From Epiperipatus broadwayi (Eukaryota > Onychophora > Udeonychophora > Euonychophora > Peripatidae), in contig JAQFVV010001010.1 of the NCBI GenBank assembly GCA_028023455.1, positions 1 to 64,000 on the forward strand: a stretch of DNA of 64,000 nucleotides, in the 5' to 3' direction. Of the stretch, positions 38,870 to 50,190 are shown piece by piece. The notes beneath the pieces are model-generated. The model worked only from the letters and a program-made list of their open reading frames with translations, did no database searches and was not told the origin of the DNA. A program made the position numbers and the translations under genes. Positions within the stretch are counted from its first letter, which is position 1. The number at the start of each line of letters is the position of its first letter.

Positions 38870-39110
38870 GAGAGATACATTAGACCCAAAGATCAAAGAA
38901 TAGTGCTCTCAGATTCAAGGCTCCTCATTTATAAAGTCCACAAGCTAGAAACTAGTCAGGATATTAGATGACTAGGCACCAGATAGGTCATTTTATGCAC
39001 AAATCTTTTAGCATCCATTGATGTCTACGATGTGCCCTGAATAGCAATACTATATGGAGAGAGGTGCTTCTATTTTAACAGATTGTGTGAGTGTAAAAAA
39101 TGGTAATAAT
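38870..39110 (+). repeat. Penelope-LTR-like repeat (family P), copy A
   Basis: Shares GTGCTCTCAGAT, GAAACTAGTC and GATGACTAGGCACCAGAT-like runs with 39330-39550 and 47270-47530. In copy C this repeat lies downstream of a Penelope endonuclease relic, so it is probably the 3' or pseudo-LTR part of that element. The hammerhead core has decayed here. Confidence 0.65.
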
Positions 39111-39329
39111 GTTATGTGTTAGTGGCTTAATACCAATTCTGGCAAAAGGATATTGGTCACTATGGTTATTAAAAACACCAATGTGTATTGATACCAAACT
39201 GGGTTCAAATCTGTATGATAATATAAATTGGGATTCAATTCTGTATAACTATACAAGTTGGTGAGTTAGATTCACAACATCATTGTGTTTTCATTTTGGG
39301 CTTATATTTTCATAATTAACTAAAATGAT

Positions 39330-39550
39330 AAAAGATGTTTCTAGAGGGTTGTATTAGAATGAAAGATTTGGGTGCAACATTATCAAATTTTAAAGCTTCT
39401 TATGATAAAAGCCTTAAGCTAAAAAGTAGTCTGGTTATATTAGATGAGTAGGCACCAGATAGTATTTTTATGCTTGCACTTGGTGTCACTATGGATGGAG
39501 TTGCCTTTTTTTTAATAGATAATACTATTACAAATTGTAAGTATTGCAAA
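39330..39550 (+). repeat. Penelope-LTR-like repeat (family P), copy B
   Basis: Same orientation as copy A and about 470 bp downstream of it. Shared landmarks include AAGTAGTCTGG and GATGAGTAGGCACCAGAT. Strongly diverged. Confidence 0.6.
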
Positions 39551-40783
39551 ATTTGATTTGTATGGATGATATCTTATTTTATAAAACACTTAACTGGATT
39601 TACTTCCTTGATAACATTAACTAACCTCCTTTTTTGCTGACTACATGGAATGTGAATTTCAGTAGATTATTCAGATAAATGTAATATTATTTAATTAATA
39701 ATGAAAATTTTATTAAAAACATTGCAAATGTTTTATTTTTTTGTCTTTTAAATAGTCTATTTATAATATTTTGATAAAGAATTTAAATATATCTAATAAT
39801 AAAAATAACTTTTAAGAAATGAACAACAATAAAAAAAATTATTACTTTTTTAAAAAAAACATTGATATAAATAACAGAAATTATTACTTGCTTGAATAGA
39901 AAGATTTATAATAAAAAAATGTATAAATTTAAATTAAAAAATAAAGCAATAAAATAGTTTAAAAATTAATATTTTAATTCAGCATTATATAGTTATGAAA
40001 AATATGCAAGTCATACCAAACTAAGTTATTGTGAATACTAGTCACAGAAGCCTCTGAATGAGGCAGGGTTTTTATTGCCATTATGGTTTAAATCTCTCTG
40101 TCGTTATTATACATTTATTGATATATACTTGATAGAACCATGAGTTAAGTTTTCTATGACATATGAACTAAGAATGTAAAATTCAAACAATTAAAACAGG
40201 GATGATGAAGCTCACTATGGTTTCAATCTCATGATTATCATAGATGTATCCATATACACTTAGTAAATTCATTTATTAAACTTTGTAAAACATAAGATGT
40301 AAAAATGTAAATTCAAATTTTAAACGAAATCAATAAAGCTCTTTTGATAAAAAAAAAAAAATATGCGTCATAAATTTATGTTTGATAAAGCTAAAATTGT
40401 TTTCTTTGAAAGAAATAAAAATAAAAAGAGAGCAAAAAATATTCTTACATAAAAATAAAAATTTAAAGCTATTAATTTAATATTTTTTGCCAATATTAGG
40501 AGTGAAGGGAATGTTAGAAATGTGTATTAAGATGTAGATTTAAATATGTACCTTCATGTATTTTTAAGTTGATTTACTGATTGAAATGTCTACCTTTAAA
40601 AGTAAAACCAATAGATAGTGAATTTTTAATTAGTTTTGGCCTAGAATTTACAATAATAAATAGTGTGCTTTGTTTATTTAATTAAACCTTTAGTCAATTA
40701 GTTTTTACACTATTGAAACTGAGGGAATTGGAGCAAATGTCAAACTTTAAGTTTTTCGATTTTACCTTTATATATATTATAAA
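39551..40783. other. Unassigned AT-rich region
   Basis: Nothing recognised. Confidence 0.4.
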
Positions 40784-41005
40784 GGAGTGAAAATCTTGAA
40801 ATTATTAGATTGGAAGTCGAACTCCAATAATGTGCTATTATTTTAAATATTATAAATCTCTGCACACTCACACATCAGTAAAAGTTTTAAAAACTTAACT
40901 GAATCATTTAAGTTTAGAGTGCAAATCTATAAATACACAAACTTTCACTGACCATGCTAAATCAGGGCTTTGAGTCTATTGTACAAATCTATTTAACCTA
41001 TCACA
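40784..41005 (+). repeat. Three-copy local repeat, unit A
   Basis: Begins near AAAATCTTGAAATTATTAGA and ends near AAATCTATTTAACCTATC. Direct copy of unit B (41083-41337) and inverted copy of unit C (41343-41585). Confidence 0.85.
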
Positions 41006-41082
41006 GGAGAAAGACAGTGTCTCATTTTTAACCACCCACGATCCTACAAATAGGACTTATAAATGTAAATCTATTATTAAAA

Positions 41083-41337
41083 AGTGCTGAAAATCTTGAA
41101 ATTATTAAATTGGAAGTCGAACTTTAATAATGCACTATTACATTAAATATTATAAATCTCTGTGCACTCACACATCAATATGAGTTTAAAAAACTTAAGT
41201 GAATCACTTAAGTTTAGACTACATTTCTATAAATACACCAACTTTCACTGACTATGCTACAACAGGGCTTAATTCTATTGTGTGCCTGATGTTATAAGCA
41301 AATTTTGAATTGTAAAAATCTATTTAACCTGTCTTTC
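41083..41337 (+). repeat. Three-copy local repeat, unit B (left palindrome arm)
   Basis: Contains TGCACTCACACATCA, AAGTTTAGAC and TGTGTGCCTGATGTTATAA. Pairs with unit C as a palindrome of about 240-bp arms with a spacer of only about 14 bp. Confidence 0.88.
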
Positions 41338-41342
41338 TCCTG

Positions 41343-41585
41343 CAATAGGTTAAATAGATTTGTACAAGTTAAAATTTGATTATAACATCAGGCACACAAT
41401 AGACTCAAGCCCTGATTTAGTATGGTCAGTGACAGCTAGTGTATTTATAGGAATGCATCCTAATCTTAAGTGATTCATTTAAGTTTTTTAAACTCTTACT
41501 AACGTGTGAGTGCACAGAGATTTATAATATTTAAAGTAATAGTGCATTGTCTGAGTTTGACTTCTGCTCTAATAATTTTAATAAT
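41343..41585 (-). repeat. Three-copy local repeat, unit C (right palindrome arm)
   Basis: Reverse complement of unit B: TTATAACATCAGGCACACAA and GTGTGAGTGCACAGAGA are visible. The end passes into a short AT run. Confidence 0.88.
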
Positions 41586-41606
41586 CATATATATATATGT
41601 GTGCAT

Positions 41607-41765
41607 GTAAATTTATAAATAAATATTTGAAAATACAGTACTTAATAAATGTGGTTTTAATTTCTCCTTATTTGTAAAAATAGTTTATAAAAAAATATAT
41701 GTATAACGGTCACTTAGAAGCGCTTTCAACTAACTGTATTATCAAATATTTATTTATAAATTTAC
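41607..41765. repeat. Inverted repeat with about 34-bp arms
   Basis: GTAAATTTATAAATAAATA at 41607 and TATTTATTTATAAATTTAC ending at 41765 are inverted copies, each flanked inward by an ACAGTA/TACTGT-like end, around a spacer of about 90 bp. Confidence 0.85.
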
Positions 41766-42232
41766 GTATATTACTTTGAAGAAATATAGACATCGATTTG
41801 TAATATTACATATATATATAATAGACAAAAATAATTCTTAAAAATTTCATTTTAATTTTCAAACAAGAAAAAAAATTAGTCTAAGAACAATGATGTGTGA
41901 TTGTGTGGACAGTTCTATTTTGATACTGTAACAAAATTGGGTTTGAAAAATCAGAATTATTTGAAATTAGTTTGTAAGGCCTGAATGAGTTTTGTTTAGG
42001 TGCCCAAAAGCTAACAAAATGTCATCTAAAAGTTGAAATATCACATATAATTGTTCAAATATAATAAAAAAATTTATCCTGCAATAAAACAAAAGTGATT
42101 ATCTAATCAATCACAAGTGGCAGCATAATACGACAGACTTCACATTATTTACAATGTTTAAAATCTAACAAATATTTGAAGAAATTCTATTTCTAACCAC
42201 ATCATTTCTCTGAATAAAAAAATACAGAAATA

Positions 42233-42700
42233 TTTTGTGAAAAAATAATAAATGTGGAAAGAAAATATGTAAAATATACTTTTCACTTTTAGACTTTAAA
42301 CAAAAGAAAGGAATATTTGAAACAAAAATAAAATGCTCAAAACAATTACAAATTATAGTTATATATTACTAACATTTTTTTATTTATAATCTTCTAAAAC
42401 TAATTATTCTTAGAAAAATTATTTTTTAATTCATGTTTTTCCAATAAGTCGATAAATATTATAGCAATATTTTGTGTAAAAAATAATAAATATATAAAGA
42501 AAATAAGTAAAATATATTTATTTTTTACTTTTAAAAATGAAACAATCGAAAAAAAAAGATAAAGTAGGGAAAGCAAATGTAATTCTGTTATATATATATA
42601 TATATATTGTGAAAAAAATAAATGTGTAAAAGAAAATAAGTAAAATATAGCATGTTTTAAAATCAAAACAAAAAAGAAATATTGAAACAAAGGACTCAAA
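42233..42700 (+). repeat. Three diverged direct repeats of about 90 bp
   Basis: TTGTGAAAAAATAATAAATG at about 42236, a related start at about 42471 and another at about 42607 are each followed by AGAAAATA(A/T)GTAAAATATA and an A-rich part with GAAACAA. They explain the T/F-rich open frames on the other strand, which are not supported as genes. Confidence 0.65.
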
Positions 42701-43789
42701 TGCTTTTGAATCAAAGTCATTGAATGCTTGAACCAATCATTATTTCCTGAGCAGTGAAAAATATGTAAAATATCTAACATTGTTTTAAAAAGTGAGAACT
42801 GAAAAAAATGTGGGTTCTTTGAATGTGATGTGATGCACTGTGACTTCTCTTTATATAGAGTCAGGATTCTCTCAGCCACTATGCCCAGAGAAACCTGTTA
42901 GCCAATTAATTAAAATTAAAATATTAAAATTGAAATAATTAAAATTAAAATATTGTTATCTGCTGATTAATTTTGTTACTAAAAACCTGTGTAGTATTTT
43001 ATTTTACGATTGTATTGGTCAATTTATATACAAAAAACAGTGTTGTAACATTAAAACTAATAGCAGAAGAGTATTCTAAAGCCAGACCAAGTAAAAGTGA
43101 CTACAACACTTAGTTAAGTGGTAAAGTAACATTTAAATTACACAAAGTATAAAGTACTATTTTAACTTTTAGTATTTTATTATTTTTCAAGAGTTTTTAT
43201 TTATTTATTTATTTTCACCCATGATTAGAACTATGCATTCTTAATTTCGATTTTAATTTGTCATGTTTTGTTTTAATGGGATCTGATGTTTGACTTCAAG
43301 AGCATCTAAATCATATCTCAGTTATGAAACAAAATACATATAGTGGTTGCTTAGTTATCAGTGCCTTCCATTGCATTGATTTGGATGACTATCATACATT
43401 TTTTAATTTATTTATTTTTTAGTTGATTGGCAGATAAGTATATCAATTTACAATTAAATCCCTAATCAAAATTATTTTAAAAATGTATTACCAATTGAAT
43501 ACCATTAGTTTTCTTACCAAGTTTGGTTTCTCAAATACAAAGTAGCATGACAAAAATGCATTTTTCAAGAATTCTAAATCACATTTCAATTGTCCTTAAT
43601 ATCAAAAGAACTTCTAAACACATTTGTAGCTTCAGAAAAATAAAATTAACCATTCCTTTCTTTCAGGTGCAGGTTTGATACCTGACAAATTTAGAAATTT
43701 AATTTGTTTTTATTGCCCTTTATTGAGAAATTTTGTTGGCATTTTTTTACAGCTTTAAAATTCATATATATTTTTTTAATAATTTAATT
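42701..43789. other. Unassigned AT-rich region
   Basis: Nothing recognised. Confidence 0.4.
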
Positions 43790-44480
43790 CCCAAAAAAAT
43801 TCAAGCCATCAGGATAATTGAATAATCAGGAATTTCAAAGTATCGTAAATTTCACAATTATGGGTGCTCGCTGTATTCTTGGTTATCTCAAACTTTTCAA
43901 GATTACTTTGAGAAAATATTAGAATGGTCTAAAAACTTGATTTTTTGAAAAGTTCATGATTATTTTTTGTAAAAAATGTGTGATAATTATTGAAAATCAA
44001 AAATATACATTATTAGATATTTTTTACAAAAATGTTTAAAGAATCTATTCTTCTGAGTTATCTTACTATGAAAATTACTGTCTAAAAAAATCATCACTAA
44101 ACAGACTATTGTGAGATTTAGTGATATCATAAAAATGATAAAAGAATAAATTTTTAAAGTATAAATTGATAAATTTACTAGATATTAAAAAAATTTGTTC
44201 AGATTTTTAAACAAACATTAAACAAAGAAGATATTATTCATTTTGCAATTTGAATCTGCTCCATTTAAAATTAGATGATGAAGCAAGGCATTGTTTTGAT
44301 TAAAATTAATTTTTAAAATAATTCCAAAAATCAAATGAGATTTTTTAAAATTTATTTAGTTTCTAAACAAAAATATCTATCAAATGAGATCAAACATTTT
44401 ATTTTCTAATAAATAATAATGGTATAATATTAAAGTAAATGTTGAAAGCATAAAACAAGTGAGAACAAAGAAATCTGTTA
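43790..44480 (+). repeat. Family R repeat, copy B
   Basis: Inverted relative to 45600-46560: shared GGTCTAAAAACTTGATTTTT, TTTAGTGATATCAT, ATTTCTAAACAAAAATAT-like runs and the end GTGAGAACAAAGAAATCTG. Provides the unfilled site for the palindrome inside copy C. Confidence 0.8.
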
Positions 44481-45599
44481 GAAGGCTGGTGCACTACTAG
44501 AGGGTTAACATTCTTGAACTGGTTGTTAAATTTTAAAAATATAATGGTAGCAAATATCAACTCAATTCCATGAATCCCAAATATTAACAAATATTCATTT
44601 TATTTTTATTTATTAAAATTAACTCCTTAATTTGTCTTTTATTATGGATTCTCTCTTCATGAAGAATCTTAAGTCATTCAAGATTAAATTTAAATGTACA
44701 TTTATATATCCTTTCATAATTCAAGAAAAGTGAAGCAATCATTAAATGATTATTATCTTTACTTTTCACATGCTTATATAAAATTCATGATTCTTTAATC
44801 TTTTCTCAGTACAGCACCTTGATTCACCTGTATATCATAACATATGTCCACAAAAAATTTAATACACAACATTACTTTTTCAATTGACAGGTATGACAGT
44901 TTTAGAATTATTCACTTTCTGTAAAATCAACTGCCATGCTGTATATTATGGAGAATCAAAGGCAAGTTGTTTATCTAATTAGCACAACATCAGTACATAT
45001 ATAGCCATGCTCAAACCCAGATAGATACTAAATCAATTTTTACAAGTACCAATTCATTTCCTGCCACATCTTCAATTCTGTCTGTCACCATGATATGCCT
45101 AGAGTGCAACAATGCCAAGTGTAAACTGAAAGAGGCTTGGTACATTGTGAGAGATAAAAAATATTATTAACAAGAAAGTCTCTTGCATTCTCATTTCTAA
45201 AAATGGCCTACTTAAGCAAATAAGTAGCCATTCAGTTATGCTAATCACCCATTCATGTTTTTTTCTAATAAAGCTGGCAATCTTCTCCACTTTTGGAAGA
45301 TACCATGACTATGACTAATATAACTTACTCCAAAGTGCACTAGGCAAAAATTGTGAATTTTATTCAGGTTTTAGTGTATCTCATATATGTTTTTGCATTT
45401 AGATATTTTCCATATTACATTCCTCAAGGTATTGCATACCAAAATTTTCAACATTATAATTATTCACTAACATATTAAAATTATTTTTAACCCAAATGAA
45501 ACATTAAACACACCCTTGTATATGAAGAGGATGTGTGTAATGTATCATTTTGTGTTACAATAATGTTAATAATCATCTCGCATTAAACTAATATTTTCA
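44481..45599. other. Unassigned spacer between inverted family R copies
   Basis: No gene recognised. The short open frame at 45099-45290 (minus) has no recognisable similarity. Confidence 0.4.
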
Positions 45600-46560
45600 C
45601 AGATTTCTTTGTTCTCACTAAATTTAAACTTGCAAATTTCATTTTATTATTAAATTATTATTATTGATCGGAATATAATAAATTTGACCTCATCTGATAA
45701 ATATTTTTGTTTAGAAATTAAATTAATTTTTAAAAATCTCATTTAATTTTTAGAATTATTTTAAGTTAGATTTTAATCAAAACATAGCGCTGCCATGTCA
45801 TCAAATTTCACATGAAGCAAATTCAATTTGCAAAGTAAATGAAATCTTCTTTGATTGATATTTGTTTTAAAAATCTGAATGAATTATTTTAATATTTAGT
45901 AAATCTATCGATTTATTCTTTAAATTTTTTTTTTGTAATTTTCATGATATCACTAAATGTTATAACAGTCTTTTGAGTGACATTATTTCTAGACGGTTAC
46001 ATTTCCTGTGACTGTAATCTCTATGATAACATTACACAAAAAATATATTGTTTTATATTTACAAATAAAACATTCCTGTAAAAATAATTATATAATAATA
46101 TATATTTTTGATTTTTAATAATTATTACACAATTACAATACTAAAATATTCATAAATGTTCCAAAAAATCAAGTTTTTAGACCATCATAATATTTTCTCT
46201 AAGTAATCTTATATAGTGTGATGTTTTTATAAACAATAATATTTAAACAGCATTAAACTGTTGCACATGTGCTTTGGATTTTAAATATAAAATGAATGAA
46301 TATTAACACTTCAACCACATAATAAAGTCTTTTGGAAAAGATAGAATGGCCTATCTTTTCCAAAAGACTTTATCATGTGGTTGAAGTGTTAGTATTCATT
46401 CATTTTATATTTAAAATCCAAAGTGCATGTGCAACAGTTTAATGCTGTTTAAATATTATCGAAGTAATCTTGCAAAGTTCAAGATCACCTAACATACAAA
46501 AACTAGCCATCAATGTGTGGCTACAGATACTTTGAAATTCCCACTTATTTAATTATTCTG
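45600..46560 (-). repeat. Family R repeat, copy C, interrupted
   Basis: Reverse-strand partner of copy B. It is split by a 251-bp palindromic insertion at 46211-46461. Confidence 0.8.
46211..46461. mobile_element. Palindromic insertion with 10-bp target duplication
   Basis: Flanked by AAGTAATCTT at 46201-46210 and 46462-46471; family R copy B has a single corresponding site. The region 46236-46459 is an almost perfect palindrome with arms of about 108 bp (GTCTTTTGGAAAAGATAG ... CTATCTTTTCCAAAAGAC) and a 7-bp loop, AATGGCC. It encodes no protein. Confidence 0.8.
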
Positions 46561-46739
46561 ATGTCTTTGATTTTTTTTAATTAAAATATTGGGGGAAAAA
46601 ATGTACATGAATTTTAAAGCTATATAAATAAAGTATTAGCAAAATTTTTCAATAGAGAGAGAAAATACAAATTTTATATCTAGATTTCTCAGTCATGGGT
46701 CCGTTGTTTGAATAAACATTCTGATTAATAAGTTAGTAA

Positions 46740-47110
46740 ATAATTCTAGAAGTATTATAGCTGTCAAGCAAAAAAGTAATGTTGTGTATCAAATTTTTTG
46801 TGGATGTATCTTATCATATACAGGTGAATCAAAGTGTAGTATTGAGAAAAAATTAAAGTAGCATGAATGGTTATAGATGTGTTTGAAAAAAAAAAAATAA
46901 TAATGATCTAATTACTGCTTCAGATTTTTTGGACCATGAATGGAAATGTAAATTTAAAGATAAATTTGATCTTGAAAGTGTTAAGATTCTTTATGGAGAG
47001 AGAAACCATAATAAAAGAAAAATTAAGATGTAATTTTTATAAATAGAAATAAAATGAATGTAATTAATATACAAGCTGCTTACATTAAAATTTAAAATTC
47101 ATGAGATTTG
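46740..47110 (+). pseudogene. Penelope-like GIY-YIG endonuclease relic, second copy
   Basis: The plus strand reads VVYQIFCGCILSYTGESKCSIE-like sequence (about 46778-46850) and, after stops, KILYGERNHNKRKIK near 46980-47030. It matches the family at 33307-33636 but has YTG in place of YIG and several stops. It includes upstream codons (AVKQKSN) that mark the linker between reverse transcriptase and endonuclease. The element is 5'-truncated, with no reverse transcriptase remaining. Family P repeat follows downstream, which fits the 3' part of the same insertion. Confidence 0.75.
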
Positions 47111-47269
47111 AGTTCATTATATTTGTTTTCATTATGTTTAATTGAAAGACTGTATATAATAGTTAAAGAGCCAAAGACATCAAAATGTATGGGTGCTGAA
47201 CTGAGTTTAGACCCATATGACTATATAAGCTATTGAGCTTAAATTGAAAATGTTATTGTTTTCAATTTT

Positions 47270-47530
47270 ATTTTCATAGTTTTGTAGTTAAGTAGAAATA
47301 AAAGGTGGCTGCTGTAGATCCTAAAATCTAGGTGCAGTGCTCTCAGATCCAAGGATCCTCACTGATGAAGGCCACAATCCAGAAACTAGTCTGGGGATAT
47401 TGAATGAGTAGGTACTAGTTGGTGATTTTATGCACAAGCCTTCTGGCATCCATTGATTACTCTGGTTGGCACAGGGTGGCACTACTGTATGAAGAGTTTT
47501 GCCTGTTTTTTATTGTTATTACAATAGTTT
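47270..47530 (+). repeat. Penelope-LTR-like repeat (family P), copy C
   Basis: Best-preserved copy of the repeat seen at 38870 and 39330. It starts about 160 bp after the endonuclease relic and contains the hammerhead-like motif at 47356-47399. Confidence 0.7.
47356..47399 (+). ncRNA. Hammerhead-ribozyme-like motif downstream of a Penelope relic
   Basis: All conserved blocks occur in order: stem I strand ATCCTCA (47356-47362), core CTGATGA (47363-47369), a weak stem II (GG...CC), GAAA (47383-47386), a minimal stem III AC/GT with a TA loop, the GTC cleavage triplet (47390-47392) and the stem I partner TGGGGAT (47393-47399; 7 pairs, one wobble). Hammerheads are known in the pseudo-LTRs of Penelope-like elements, and this position fits. 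The weak stem II, with an A-A closing mismatch, makes activity doubtful. Confidence 0.5.
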
Positions 47531-47683
47531 TTAATTAACAAACATTTTATTTGTATTATATATATATTTAAATGCAAGTATATTTTCTATACTGAACTTA
47601 ATATAATTAAAAGGGATGTGAAGTCAGACATTCAAGCTGTCAGCAGCTATTCACTCTACCCATACAACCAATACACATACATG

Positions 47684-47960
47684 TAAAAAAAGAAATGATT
47701 TTTAATATACATATTTCATGCTAAAAAGGCACTCATCATTTTCTCCTATATATATATATATCAGTGCTCAGTCGATTAAAGTTTGAAGACTTGCTATCTT
47801 AATATAAACTGAGCACTAATTACATACGTAGATGGGAGGTGATGAATTGGACCAATGTTTGAATGCTGGTTCAGCATAAAATACATGTGTATTGCTTGTA
47901 TGAGATGGAATAGATAAGTGTAGGTAGCTTGAAAGTCTGAGTTCAAATCTTTTCTAACAT
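47684..47960 (+). mobile_element. Fold-back element (family alpha), copy 2
   Basis: Shares ATACATATTTCATGCTAAA, CACTCATCA, CTATCTTAATATAAACTGAG and a right-end GAGTTCAAATCTTTTC with the copy at 30643-31200. Inverted parts include GTGCTCAGT (near 47764) and ACTGAGCAC (near 47807). Confidence 0.6.
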
Positions 47961-48339
47961 GTATATATACTACATCAAAAATTCATATATATATATATGC
48001 GTGTGTGTATGTGTATGACAATATATTTAGAATATTTCTTAGAATATTTTTAATAGAGCTGTTTTTCTCATTACAAATATATTTATTCAAATAATATATA
48101 TTATTTATATGTGTGTATATAAATACAAAATTTAATTTAAAGATTCTTAAGCAATTGGGATTTCAAAAAGATTTATTTTTAAAATTATAATATAAAAAAA
48201 TAAATGGATAAATAAAAATAGACAAAGAACTTTGAATTATATAGTAAAAATGACATTTTGACTAATTTTTAAATAAAGTTTAAAAATTGATTTTAAATTA
48301 TAAAAACGTGATTAATCCGTAAGATAAATAGTGTATATT
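47961..48339. other. Unassigned AT-rich region
   Basis: AT- and GT-rich simple sequence only. Confidence 0.4.
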
Positions 48340-48910
48340 TTCCTGACGGTTTGTGTTGATGGTATTTTAATTATATCTATATATTGAACTATTTCCATCA
48401 TCTGTCAAAAGTATTAAATGTCTTTAAAATAATTTAACTTTATTTAAATATTCCAAATACATTCAACTGTTAGTAATAACACACAGGTTAGTATATGCAC
48501 ACCGTTTCAAGAAGTATTATTCTCCCCTCTCCTTCTGGTGTTGCTGGCCTGATCTGTGGCAGTCCTAGCATGGTAATCGAACCTGAACCCTTAGATTTTT
48601 TTAATATTGTATTTTATGGTAATGCTTTAACTAACTGAGCCTTTGTCAGGATGACTCACTTTGTTAGAGCATTACTTTAAAATTTAATATTCATAAATCT
48701 AAGAATCCATGTTAGTACTGTCACTGATCATGCCAGAAATACCTGAAGAGGGAAGAATAATACCCCTCAAAACGTTGTGCACATACTAAATTGTGTGTTA
48801 TTATTAACAGTTGATTGCAATTGGAATATTTAAATAAATGTAAATTTTTATAAAGATGTTTAATATTTATATTAGAGCATGGAAATAGTCCAATATATAA
48901 ATATAAATTA
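48340..48910 (+). mobile_element. Fold-back element (family beta), copy 2, with tRNA-like centre
   Basis: Left arm about 48390-48570 and right arm about 48735-48905 are inverted copies (TATTTCCATCAT / ATGGAAATA; TTCAACTGTTAGTAATAACA / its complement; GCACACCGTTT / AACGTTGTGC). The start, TTTTCCTGACGGTTTGTG, matches the element at 29457. The centre, read on the minus strand, shows GGCTCAGTTAGTTAAAGCA and GGTTCGATTAC, A-box and B-box-like, so the inner part is tRNA-derived and itself duplicated in inverted orientation. Confidence 0.65.
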
Positions 48911-49805
48911 ATAGTGCATATCTACAAATATTATTATTATTATATGGTTTGTTGTGTATCATTAATTATCTAATTGCATTCTAAAAGCATAAAAAAATTA
49001 CTTAGCTTCTTGAATTATTTTTTAAAACATAAACTGTTTGTGATTTTAAATATTTCTACAATAAACATGCAATAAATTTAGAAATGGAAAAGTGAGTTTA
49101 ATGGTAAGTAGTTGCACTTTCTTTGAAAGTAAATGAATTTAAGTGAAGTAAATAACTAAATGTAGAAATAAGAAACAACATTTAGAAAATGAAATGTATT
49201 TATAGTTTATTCCTATCATTTTAAGAAATTCAAAATAGCAAACAGTAAACAAGCTCACATTTAAAAACAAAATACACTTAGCTTTTGTTTATATTTTTGT
49301 CTTTAATAACTTAGAATAATTTTCTGCAAATACATTGTTTTATTTTTTTGTATAAGTTTATTATTTTTAATATCAAAAAACATCTATCAAAAACATTTAT
49401 AGAATAAGTATTGAAGCAAAGATTTTCACAGGTAACATCAGATGTGGACACATATTTCAGATTTGTTCATATAAATAATTACCATTCAAAACACCATATA
49501 AATTTATATATCCACATTAATTCAAAATATATGGCTATATATATATTGCAACGGTCAGGTTCAAACCCTTCTTGTTGCATCTGCACTGGGTTCAAACCCT
49601 TCATTTTAATAAATAAATGTATAAACCTTTCTATCACGGCTGGGTACGCAGCATTATATATGCACATATGAATAAACGCTGTACATACATAGCCTAATAA
49701 ATGTTACAGTGAATATAATAGTTTAAATTTTATATTTTATAAAGAAATGATTTATGTTATAATTTTAACTGAAATACACAGGCTTATTATATATCTGTGT
49801 TTATA
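48911..49805. other. Unassigned region with two B-box-like repeats
   Basis: Mostly nothing. Near 49556-49605 a short direct repeat contains GGTTCAAACCCTTC twice about 32 bp apart; this may be part of a repeat starting TTGCAACGGTCAGG at 49547. No gene supported. Confidence 0.4.
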
Positions 49806-50190
49806 TATGTAATGTATAGGATATATGAGCACAGACTTTCACACGACCCACCACTCTCCACACTATCTTATAACACTGATACACTTGAACACACATATGT
49901 TGAAAAGATAAATAATCACCAATATACGTATTTCATGCTAAAACAGCAATCATCAGTTGGTCCAGATTACCATCTCCACACATATATGCTATAAGTGCTC
50001 AGATATATATTAAGATAGCCAAACCAATCTTTAATGGACAGGCATCAAACTGAAAATCCGATGTGGATCGCTCAAAGAGGCCACATATTGGTGATTATTT
50101 ATATTTTCAACATATGTGTGTTCAGTGTTATGAGATAGTGTGGAGACTGGTGGGTTGTGTGAAAGTCTGTGCTCATATACTTTATATATG
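49806..50190 (+). mobile_element. Fold-back element (family alpha), copy 3
   Basis: Arms 49806-49925 and 50080-50190 are inverted: TATATGAGCACAGACTTTCA against its complement, CCACACTATCT(T/C)ATAACACT and ACACACATATGTTGAAAA. The spacer holds the family motifs TATTTCATGCTAAAACAG and TATTAAGATAG. Confidence 0.75.

Noticed and set aside
42400-42879. 159-residue Phe/Leu-rich frame resembling a membrane protein
   Set aside because: It is the reverse of A-rich direct repeats; composition alone makes it look hydrophobic.
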